Of a stretch of 64,000 bases of DNA, positions 50,401-62,400 are shown piece after piece. Position 1 is the first letter of the stretch. Each line of letters opens with the position of its first letter. The stretch covers positions 62,001 to 126,000 of the forward strand of contig BDIU01000059.1 of assembly GCA_002118135.1 (NCBI GenBank), given 5' to 3'. Below the pieces are notes generated by a model. The model did not search any database and was not told the DNA's origin. It saw nothing but the letters and a program-made list of their open reading frames with translations. A program made the translations under genes and the position numbers. This stretch comes from Trebouxia sp. TZW2008 (taxonomy: Eukaryota > Chlorophyta > Trebouxiophyceae > Trebouxiales > Trebouxiaceae).

Positions 50401-53400
50401 GCACATGCACTCACACAACATGCGGCACAACTTCTATCAACATGGCTGCCTGCATCTTGCTCTTGTCTGATGCATTTGGCTGTGCCCTGCAGGAACAAGC
50501 TCTGCTGACATACAATTTCAGCCGTATCCACCACCACTGCATTCAGCAGCAGCCCGACATTCACACCATTCCCTATTGCTTTGGCTTGGTGTACTCGTTT
50601 GCTCTATGCAGGAAAGAGCCCTGCTGACATACTCCAGGCATATGTACCACCCCTGCATACAACAGCAGCCCACCTTTCACACCGTTCCCTGTGGCCTGGT
50701 CATGCTGTGGACCCACTCTAAGCCCAATTCTCTGTGTCATTTCATCAGCTGTGATGCGCAGGAAAGAGCCCTGCTGACATACTTCAGGCGTATCTATCAC
50801 CCGTGCATTCAGCAGCAGCCCAGCATACATGCGGTTCCCTGTGGCCTGGTCATGCTGTGGACTCATGTCAAGCCGGGTGCAGCCAACTCTGACAGCCGTG
50901 AAGCACTGCTGGGCGCTGGTGTTGTCATACTCACCCTGAGTGACCTTGCAGAGGCTGCAGATGCTGTCAAGACAGTCACTGCAGAGCAAGGTGCGCTTCG
51001 GTAGTTGGAAATGAGTCGCTGGCGCTATTATGTGACAAGTGTAGGCAAACGGGTCTGTTGTTATCAGAGTTTGCATTGAAGGATGATAAGAAGAAGCTTG
51101 GGAAGCGGTGACATTAGATTGGCATGGGTTTGGTGTAGGGTAGCTTGTTTAGGCTCAAGTGATGGTCTTAATTGCCCAGTGTTTGCTTTGCTACAGCACG
51201 TAAAGTCTATTGCAACTTGGGTTTTTGCTGTTGAGCTGCCCTGCGCCACCTTGCATTCCGCAAAGTTGCATTGTATCTGTCAACCCCAATTCAAACAGAG
51301 GACTTGTGCATGCACTGGATGTGTCCAGGCCTTGACCATCTGCAGCAGGGTACTCTGCATATGGTGCTGACAGAGAACCATGACACAGCCGTGTCTCAAG
51401 GGCTGACTCTGCAAAGGTGCTTTTGTCAGACAACAGCAATCATTGTGCCTTGCGCGCGACAAGTACACCCTGAACCTTCCATTGCCCTGCCGTTCAGCCA
51501 AACAAATCAGGCTGTGATTGCAGGCCTTAGCCGTCTGCAGCAAGGTACACTGCATGCGGTGCTGACAGAGGACCATGACACAGCTGTGGCTCTGAGTCCA
51601 GGCGCTTGCCACAGGCAACCGGTGTCGTTGCAATTCAACCCCTTGTGACACTTTCCTTTTCTTCTGCAGTTCAAGTCAGGCTGTATGTGCAGGGCTTGGC
51701 CATCTGCAGCAAGGCACACTGCACGTGGTGCTAACAGAGGTCCATGATACAGCTGTGTCTCTCAGTCCAGCTGCCCAAAGTCGCCTGCCACAAGCAACAG
51801 CCGTCGTTGCACCTCAAGCCCTTAGCTCGCTGTCCACTTTGGTCTGCTTTTCAAGCCGCACCGTTATTGTATTTGCAGGACTAAGCCATCTGCAGCAAGG
51901 CACACTGCACGTGGTGCTGACAGAGGACCGTGACACAGCTGTGTCTCTCAGTCCAGCTGCCCAAGTCTCCTGCCGCAGGCAACATCCATTGTTGCGCCTC
52001 AAGCCTAGCCCACTATCCACTTTGGTCTGGTTTCAAGCCGCACAGTGATTGCAATTGCAGGACTAAGCCATCTGCAGCAAGGCACACTGCATGTGGTGCT
52101 AACAGAGGACCATGACACAGCTGTGTCTCTCAGCCCTGCCGCTCAAAGCCGCTTGCCACAGGCAACAGCTGTTGTGGCACCTCAAGCGCAAGCTCAAGAC
52201 TTGGTGGATGAAGTGAATGCTGGAGCTGCCAACCGCAAAGCCATCACTGCAGCTGTCATTGCTCAGCTGGCGGCTACTGACAGCGCTTTGGCCTCGACAG
52301 GTATAATCCAGTGTCGAATTGGCTGCTTTCCAAATGTTTGTCTCGACATCCAGGCTTGGCTTGCAGTTGCTGGATGTCTAGTAAGACAGCTCAAGAAGCC
52401 TTTGACAGCCATAGATTGTGATTGCGATTCTGGTGCTTCACAAAAGGCTGCCTCAGTGAGTGCTTGCCTTTTTCCAGTTACCAAGATGTCAATGCTGTCA
52501 TACACCTTCTGTCTCTGTTGTTCCTGACGAGACGCAATTTGCACCATAGAATTGATGTGACTTGCATGGATCTGGGCATTGTCCACGGTGCCATCAAAGC
52601 AAGCCCACTTTAAGCTGCTTGAACTGAATTGGCATACACTACATTGAATGTGCTGCAGATTTTGATTCAATCAGCGTACTGGTTCAGCGCCCAAACATGG
52701 CCCCTGTGCGCTGTGGCTTCTGGAGGGCAGCTGCCAACAGCCCTGACAAGCAGTCCCAGGTGGAGGGCAACACCCATGTGCAGCCTCCGACATTGTTGCA
52801 AAGCCAATCTGAGTTCAGCAACAGCAGACAGTCACCTGCATCCTCTGCCTTTGCCAGCCCATTGGGTTCCCCTAGAAAGAGCTCAGAAGGGAACACTGGC
52901 CCTTCACTGAAAGGCAATGCTGGCCCTTCACAGAGAGGCAATGCCAGCCCTTCAAGGAATGGCCTAGAAGGCAATGCAGGACCTGTAAGGAAGGGGTCCG
53001 ACGGGACACCCCCTCTGCATAGAAGGGGGTCAGATGGGAAGCCCCCTAAGCACCGCCCTGGGTCTGGGGCCGTTGCCAGCAGCCCTGGGTCTGGGGCTTG
53101 TACCAGCAGCCCTGAGTCTGGGGCTGTTGCCAGCAGCCCCTTGGCGCCAACTAGCTTCACACCTGATGTGCTTTTGGCAGCTGTTGAGCCCTTTGGAGCT
53201 CAGGTGCTGGAGCTGCAGAAACTAAATGGATTCAGAGGCAGGATTGGGTACTCGCCAACCAGAAACCGACAGTGCCATATGTATATCATCACCGAGCGGC
53301 CAAATGCGCGCAGTGCACCTCTGAAGCGCGTCTTCCTTAGGTTGGCACCCTGCTGTGATAAAACAGAGCGCTTCATTGCAGAATACAAGCTCCGGCGTGC

Positions 53401-56400
53401 AGGAGCATCAGTGGTGCTACGTTCCAGCACGAAAATTGCACAGCACAGCAATGGCTGCAGCATTGGGCCTCCTGCATCATCGTCTTTGTGTGCACTTTGT
53501 GTACAGCTCAATCTGGCTTGTTCAGTATTGTATGCACTGCCTTTACGCGCCTGCTATGTTTTGCAGGGGCATGGTGCACAGACTGACAGATGCCTCTCCT
53601 ACTAACGGAGATGATAAGGCAAGCATCGCCACAGCTGTGGCAGGAGTCATGGGTGATGTGGAGGAGTATCTGGTGACTAATCTTGTAGAGCTGGAGCGTG
53701 CAGGCGCTAATGGTAACGGCATTTGGTCAATTGCAATGTGGCACTTTGCAGTAGATCGCAGACTCATATCCGTCATGTCCTGCAGTATTTCCATCCGTTT
53801 GCAGCAGAGTCTTCAAGAAACGTAGCAGTATGCGCAGTGCTATGTATGACATTGTCACATAGTAACAACGGGTCAATAAGTGCCATTTTCATAGTGACAA
53901 CGTCAATGCCAGCAGTCTGATGTCCACTGTTGTAGGCAATCTTGTTTGCCAATGTTTCCTTTTACACAATTGCAGCATGTCTGTCATGCAGGCTCAGTCA
54001 AGGGCAGCATGTCTAAGCCAGACTGGGCACATGTCTTCCTGACAGTTCTGGACCCCCTGATACTACACCACCCTCAGCAGGAGGGACAGCTAGCGGCAGC
54101 CCTGAAGGCAGCTTGTGCCGGCATGATGACTAAGCACAGCAGCCAGCTGAGAAGGGCAGGCGTGGTGCAGTGGGAGGTGCGGCTGCGGATGCCAAACGGG
54201 CAGCCAGCTTGGAGAGTGGTGGTTTCATCGCCAACAGGTGTGCGCCTCGGCTACAGCTCACTTGGCAGGATGTATATGGCTGTGTAAATGAAGTACAGGT
54301 ATCAGTGTTTGAGCTGATCCTGATTTCAGATTCAGGTCAATGATTCTCATGAAACATGCATGACAAATGGGCCACCAGCTTGGAGAGTGGTGGTCTCCTC
54401 GCGCACAGGTCCGACCTCTGGGTGCAATATGTTTCTTTGGTGCAGCTTGACATCTGTGCTGCTGGAAGTGCCAAAACCAGCTTCAAGATGGGCTGTCTCT
54501 TTCCCGACAGGCGAAAGCCTGGGCTACCGTCCACATGGCAATTTCTGTGGTCCATGTTGAACCATGATGGTGCTTGTCAACCTTCATGACAAATGTCCAA
54601 CACGGCTGCAAATGCCAAATGGGCAGCCTGCTTGGAGAGTGGTGATTTCACTGCCAAAGGGTATGAGCCTAGGTGGCAAGACCATGTGTGTCCCACCTTT
54701 GTGATGAAGCAGCTGAGCTGATCCTGTATTGAAATGCAGTTAAATGTAGAAATCATGCCATTAAACTGGTCAACTTATGCAGGATGTGGCAGGCATTGTG
54801 GACTAGCACTCTCAGGAAGGCAAGAGGTGCTTCAGATTCTGGGCTCAAAGCGCTGTCTGCCAAGATGCACTGGAAGCCAGTGTTGCAGTTGAGACTGACA
54901 CCTGAAAAATTTCTCGATATTGCAGGACACGAAGCAGGCGAAGAAGACGTGCAGGTCTACCAGGAGGGTCTAGACAGCGGCAGTAGTGTGTACCTGTCCA
55001 AGCATGACTCATCAGGCCTAGCAGGGGCCTTCAACATGACCCCCCTGCTCAATCCCTACCCACCCCTAGAGGAGCTGCAACAGAAGCAGCTTGCGGCTAG
55101 AAGACACAAGACTACGTTTGCATACGACTTTCCCAACGTCTTTGCAAATGCGCTGCGCAAAGTGTGGGTGGACAGAGATGCTAGCGGAGAGTATGATGGA
55201 CCCCTGCCAGGTGTGTACACACATAGCAGATGCACTGTATGACTGCCTTCCTTTATTTCGTGAGGTCACCTGTTGATAAGTGCAGTAGCATACCCAGCAA
55301 GGAGATGCTGTGAAGTGTATGCTATTACGCATGACATGCAGAGTCACTATTACCCAAAGCAGCCTGGGGCATCTTGCACAATGAGTCAACAAAGTTGTTC
55401 ATCATGCTGAACGAAGGCACCACTCATCTGCCTGATGCAACTAATTAGGGAGATGAGCAATCATTACATGTCAAGATAGGTTGCTCACAGCTGTCTTGAC
55501 AGCGTCTTTCTTGCCAAGTTGCTACATATCGTTGCCGTTGCTTGCTTGACAAAGCTCATAACATTTTGAAAATAGGTAGCTTCCAAGAAATCATGACACC
55601 AATGTTTGAAGCTCTCAAACTGTCTCTCAACAAGTTGCTTGACTCATTCTGTGCCCATCAGCTACAAACCTGTAGGATTGTACTTGGTGATGCAATGCAT
55701 GTTGCAACAGCTGGCACGCTGTTCCTATTTCCTCTCAGGTCCCAGTGGGACTGCAGAATGGAAGCAGCTTGTAGAGACTCTGCCATTCATTTCACACTGT
55801 CTAGTATGCATTTGTCACCCCTGCCCATCTGTTGCTACTGTGAGCTGGCAGTCTCACAAAGCTACCAACGTGGTCAAATCAGCAAGCACGAGTGAGCTGG
55901 CAGTCTCACAGAGCTGTCAATATGGTCAAACCAGCAAGCACAAATGAGCTGGCAGTCTTACAAAGCTATCAACGTGGTCAATTCAGCAAGCACAAGAATT
56001 TATGTCAATGACATGGCCTCAATCAGACGTATACTATAGCCCAAGACTGCTGCTTTGTTACTGCAGCCCGCTTTGTGGAGGTGCAAGAGTTGGTCATGTC
56101 TGGCGAAGCCAATTTCAGGTCTTCCAGCCAGGTGCAGCCACTGCAGCGGCCTGTGGGGCAGAACACAGTGGGAGTGGTGGCTTGGCTGATGCTGCTCAGG
56201 ACGCCTGAGTGCCCTAACGGCAGACAGGTTGGTGGTTGCAGCTGACAGCAGTTGTTCACTGCAAACAGCATATGGATGCTTTGTGACATGACCCTGTGAG
56301 TCGGGGTGCTTTTTGCCTGATCTGGAGCTGCTGAAAATCCCCTCTGGCATTCAACAGTCTGATTGCCCAAATGGCCGACAGGTCGGTGATTGCAGCTGAC

Positions 56401-59400
56401 AGCATTTATCTACTCCACAAAGCAGCATTTTGTTAATACTGTGCAGTGACCCTGTATGTGGGGTTGCTTTTGGCCTGATCTGCAGCTGCTGGAAGTTCCC
56501 TTTGGCATTCACTAGCCTGAATGCCCAATTCACATACAAGTCAAAGATTGCAGCCGACAGCATACGTGTAGTGCATCAGGTGGCAAATGGCAAATGATGT
56601 AGATTCAGTGAAAGTGATTGCCTTTTGTGTCACTAGTGGCTGCTGACATCTTGCAATGTAGTTGTCTGACTGAATCTACAGATCATGGACAGGTCAGTCC
56701 TTAAGGTCTTTGCGCCTGTCTGTACCTGTGCTCTCTCTGGGCCGCGTTCCTGCAATTTGTAGCAATTGCCAACAGCCTCATACATTGAGCAGGCACCATG
56801 CAACTCAGAACTAAGGCAAAGGCCAGTAGCATTTGCACCAATGCACAACCCACAATGACATTCATATGTAATGCTGCAGGTTGTGGCCATTGCCAACGAC
56901 ATCACATACAACTCAGGAGCCTTTGGACCAAAAGAGGATGCGATGTTCAAGGCCGCCACAGAGTACGCCTTAGAGCACCACATACCAGTGCTGTATTTGG
57001 CGGCCAACTCAGGGGCTCGTGTTGGTCTGGCTGATGAGGTGAAGAAGTGCCTTAAAGTGGAATGGCAAAAGGCAGATGAGCCTCAGAAAGGCTTCAAGTA
57101 CCTGTACTTGAGCAATGACGACTATCAGAGCATCACAGGTGAGCCAAACACAGCATGATGTGTCTATCAGGTGGACAATGCACACTACCACAGCACCGTA
57201 GATGTAAGCAAAGGCAGGATCGGTGCGGCAGCAGCCGGTGGCATTTTGAGCATATGGCTGTGTATCTGATGGTGCTCTGCAAATGCATTCAGATGCAAAA
57301 AATAGCGCACATCATGCCCCTGTGTTTGGGGCGTGCACAATCCATCAGCAAAACTAGATGGGACCTCAGCCAATCGTTTAAATTTGATCAAAGAGCTCAT
57401 GCAAGCAACAGAGGTTGCGTTGTGCAAGCACATAACGCCATTGCAAGCAGAGCCATCCACAATCATGAAGGTCTAGCTGTGGTTTCCTGTAAGTTGCACA
57501 AAGCTAGCAGCAAGATGTGACACAATCCACCAACTTGCTGCTGATTGCTACAGCTCCTGGAAAGCCAGCAATGCTCACAACACATGATCACACAATTGAT
57601 GCCATGCAGGTCGCTCTGAAAGCCCTATTGTCAAATGTGAGCAAGTACAAAAGGATGGTGAGTCTAGATGGAAGCTGACTGATGTTATCGGTGAAGAGGA
57701 CGGGCTTGGCATAGAGTGCTTGAGCGGCAGCGGCGCAATTGCTAGGTGCAGTCATGCTTTGCGCTCTCAAGTCGCTTGCATTGCCAGCATGCTTTCAAGT
57801 AGCAGGCATCACAGATGTCTTTGCATGCTGCCAAGTGTACCTTTGACTGCCAGCATATGGTGTGTGTATGACAGTTGTGTCAGGTATAGGCATTGGACAA
57901 TGTGTGCAAGTCTTTTTCAGCAGAAAATGATATTGTCAGCAATTTTTGGGCAGAACCGTTTCTTATGTTAAAGTCTGTACCTTGGCCTGTGCAGTGTGTA
58001 TGCCAGAGCATTCAGGGAAGGCTTCACTGTGACATTAGTTTCTGGCAGAACTGTGGGCATTGGAGCCTATCTGGCACGCCTGGGCCGCAGGTACTGCCCT
58101 GCCCCTCTCTCTGCCCTGCTGTGCTGCTCTGCTCTCAAGCCAAGAGGGCATGTTTTGGATTGCTGCTTGGCTGCCTTGAATGTCATGATTGGGAATGCGC
58201 TGTGTTGGCTTGCACGTTTTTCCTGCCGGATCTGTCAAGTGATGCTGCGTGATGCAGCCAGCAAGTTTTGCAGCGACCAAGTAAAAGTCCAATCAGCTCA
58301 TGGTCAGCTCATGGACATCTTGCAGGTGTATACAGAGGGCAGACCAGCCCATAATCCTGATGTGCTTCTCAGTGCTGAACAAGTTGATGCTGGGGCGTTA
58401 TTGCTTCTCTATTGCCTGTGGGTGCTGATCAAGTACACCAGTCTAGAAAACCAGCTTGTAATTGTGCAGGTGTATACAGAGGGCAGATCAGCCCATCATC
58501 CTAACAGGCTTCTCAGCGCTGAACAAGCTGCTGGGGCGGGAGGTTTACAGCTCCCAGATGCAGCTGGGCGGACCCAAGGTTTGCCATGCATTCAGCAAGC
58601 TTTTTGAAGTAAACATGCTTTCAGCCAGACACATTTGGTCTTGTGTGTGGTTTTATGCGCTACGTCTTCACTGATCATTGAGCACCTGGAGTCTGGTGTC
58701 TGCAGCTACTGGTCTGTGAGTTTGCAGTTGTTGCCTCTGCATTCTCCCAACCAAGTTTGACGCATCACTTTGAAGTTGTTTGCAGCCGTCTTGCATATTG
58801 ACAGCATGCACTGAACTACACTGGGCCATATTTTCTGCGTTCAGGCATAGCACATTCTTCTGTACTGTCAAGCAAATGGCTCAGCAAGCAATGGCAAATC
58901 ATGGAGGCAATTTTGTGTTTGATGCAGATCATGGCAGCCAATGGTGTGAGCCACCACATTGTGGAGGACGATTTGGCGGGTGTTGAGGCCATGCTCAAGT
59001 GGCTTGCCTTTGTGCCTCCCACCCTACCAGGGACCCTGCCTGTGCTCAATACCACTGACCCCACACACCGTGACATTGAGTACACTCCTGACAAAGGTGC
59101 GGCACATCTCTTGCTTGAAGCTACTGTTGCAAATGAAACCTTGAATTGACTGGTTAGTGGAACCCTTTCCTGCCTCTCACCTTGCCTGGTACCCTGCCAG
59201 TGATCAATACATCTGGCACCATACAGCGTGACATCGAGGAATCCCCCAACAATGGTGCACTGTGCGCCTCGCTTGCAGCCAGTGGCGCACAAAATCTAGT
59301 AATCAAGACTCCTGCTGTTGACCTCTTATGTTTTTGACCTCTTGGGGGCCTTTTGCAAATCAATCTTGACTAGTGTAACATGCTTGGCTTTGCACAAGTA

Positions 59401-62400
59401 AAAAGAGATGACAGTTGACGTGTACATGCAGGTGAGAAGCTGGATGCTCAGGTTGCAATTGCTGGCAGATACGTGTCCTTGGAGGCGCCAAACACAGACG
59501 CCACAGCCAGCACCAGCGGCCGCCACCACTCCACACCACAAGCACAAGGCCAAAGGCAAGGGAAGAACCCAGGGCAGGGTCCAGGGCAAGTTCAAACCAC
59601 AAGGCAGAGCTTAATGCAGAGCCGAGGGCAGGGGCAGCAACCGTATTGGGAGAGTGGGCTGTTTGACAAGGACTCATGGGTGGAGGCTCAGGGGGGCTGG
59701 GCTCGCAGTGTGGTGACTGGCAGGGCTAGACTGGGGGGCATGCCCTGCGGTAGGGCACTCTCACACGCTGCATTGAGTCTGTGGTCAATCTGCTGAGCAT
59801 GACAGTGATCTGAAATGTAACAACAAGCAGTTGCAAGTCGATGCCTCAGACAACCGTGATACAGCCTTTGCAGGGCTGATTACTACTGACATACATACAT
59901 GACATTCCAGTGGTCATGCCATGCATGACAAATCAATGCTGCCATAGTATAGGACGGTTGGACATTTGACAATCAAAGTTAAGTCTGGTTGACGCTTGTC
60001 AGGTTTCTGTGTTCCACAGCTGCCAATTTTCAACACTCGTTTCCTGTGCTGCACACTTCATCTGCAAAGTACTCTTATCAGCTCTTGCCCATACTGACAT
60101 TTGCTTCATGGATATGATGGCCCAGCATGGCAGAGGTGATGGCCCCCCCTGCTGTTCATCTGAAGTATACACACAGTGAGGCTGTGATTTGCTTTTTCTC
60201 AGGTTCAGTAGTACTGAGACTTGCAATGCTGCCCTATGCAGGTGTGATTGGTGTTGAAACACAGACAGTGATGCTAAGCATACCGGCTGACCCAGGCATG
60301 CCAGACTCTGCAGAGCGCACAATCCCTCAGGTCAGAAACATGTCACTTGCAAGATTTCGAAATTGCCACTGTTACGCTAGAGCACACCCTTGCATTCGTC
60401 ACACCAGGTACTGCGCATTGACACCACATGTGTTGCACAATTCTCTGTATGCAATCTTTCATATGTGGACAATGGGAGGTAACCTTTGCTGGCAAATCTG
60501 TATAAGCTTTTCAGCATCTGCTCATGCTTTGCAATGAAAAGTTTGGCATGCCCAACTGTTGACATCAAGCTGTCTGTGTCAGTCAAGTGCCCAGTCACAC
60601 AGGATGACCATTCTTGGTCACCAAACGGCTTGCTGAGCTGCTACATATGCCACTACAGGGCCTGACAAAGTCTTCTAATGGGCTGCAATCACGGCATGTG
60701 CATGACGTCATCTGTGTTGAGATGCTGTACTCCATGTAAGGGTGCAAGATACCAACACACTGTGTTGGTTTACACAGGCGGGGCAGGTGTGGTTCCCAGA
60801 CTCAGCCCTGAAGACAGCGCAAGCCATCGAGGAGTTTGACCGGGAGCAGCTGCCTCTGGTGATCATGGCCAACTGGCGAGGCTTCTCTGGAGGCCAGAGG
60901 GACCTCTTTGAGGGAGTGCTGCAGGTGTGCTCTGCTGCCACTTACGCCTGCATCAGAAACTTTGTGGGCAAAACATGATGCACAGCATATGATGGTTTCC
61001 ATGGTATGGATGTGTTGAACTGCATTGCGCAATTCATGCCAGCTGATGCACTGCTGCCTTGTACTCACGCCTACCACAATTATGGTGTGCTGGTTCAGGC
61101 TGGATCTTTGATTGTGGACAACCTGCGGTCATATGGGCAGCCAGTGATTGTGTACCTGCCACCTGGGGCTGAGCTGAGGGGAGGAGCCTGGGTTGTCATT
61201 GATGCTCAGATCAACCCTGCACAGGTCAGTGGCATGACTTGTGCAAGCATCTGTATGGTATATGATCACTTGCAATGCAAGAGCACTGGTTAGGGCAATG
61301 GATCGCCAGTTGTCAAATGATGCTACAATATTGCAGTTGAACATTGTGAATGCTCAACAGGCAGTGGTGCAAATCTTTCAAGACATGTTACACAGGCTCG
61401 TGAAAGTGGTCAACAAGTGCAACAATAATTTGCATTGGCTTATTGCATTGCCAATAGTCTGCATGTCATTCAGCAAACTCCATACTGAGCTTGAACAGCG
61501 CTGTGGAACGCAATGACTCCTGTGCAGGTGGAGATGTATGCCGACCCCTTGGCTGCTGGAGGGGTGCTAGAGCCTGAGGGTATAGTGGAGATCAAGTATC
61601 GAACCCCTGACCTGCTGGCCACAATGCACCGGCTTGATCCTGTCTTACAGCAACTCAAGGTGCTGCTCCTTGCTTTCCTCATGAGTTGTATACGCTACGT
61701 ACTTGTCTTTCATCTGATTTACATATGTGTCTGCTTGACACTCACATCACCCAGGCAAACAGGAGCTGGAAACGATCATCGAATGATGTCCATGCTAGGC
61801 CCTGTTGCAGCACAGCAGGTATCTTTGCTACAAGCACTGCATTAGCACCTCACCTGTCAGACCATGTGCCTTGTCTGAGTTGCACAACACAAATAGCTAT
61901 GAGTTGTGCAACATCAGGATCCTTGTGTCAAATGGGTTTTGTGCCTCACACAATGCATAGCTAGACATCTGAGCTTGCCTGGCAAACAGATCAGCCTGCC
62001 TTCAGGCTGAGGGGCAAGCAGGCAAGGAGCAAGCAGTGAGGGTGAGAGAGCAGGCCTTGTTGCCAGTGTACCGTCAGATGGCCACTGCGTTTGCCCAGAT
62101 GCATGACACCCCAGTCAGAATGGTGGCCAAGGGCGTGCTGAGGGGCATTGTGCCCTGGCAGCAAGCCCGCCCCTTCCTGGCTGCACGCCTCCACAGAAGG
62201 TGCTTGCAAGCCCCTGCTACTGTTTCTGTGCTTGTGGTTTTTGTTGTTGATGGTGCTGTTGTACGTGTCTACAGAAGGTGCCCATACGCCTTGTGCAGTT
62301 TTGGTGCTGTCATTGGTGCTGTTGCTTTCATGCCTGATGTCAGGATGGTGGCCGAGGGCGTGTTGAAAGGCATTGTGCCCTGGCAGCAGGCCCCCCCCTT

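Noticed and set aside
40722..52011. Reading the exon copies as mutually exclusive exons
   Set aside because: Most have frameshifts, stops or only half of the exon, so they cannot replace the true exon. The third unit of ACC exon 16 is kept as a possible exception.
54780..54925. Candidate ACC exon before 54926
   Set aside because: Open in one frame, but the phase after exon 54237 and the TGHE...VQVYQEG homology require the acceptor at 54925. The stretch is left as intron.
61740..61820. Candidate short ACC exon (text reading [11 protein letters not shown])
   Set aside because: Joining 61659 directly to 62006 keeps the phase and gives a short variable linker, as in other ACC enzymes. The candidate has no homology support.
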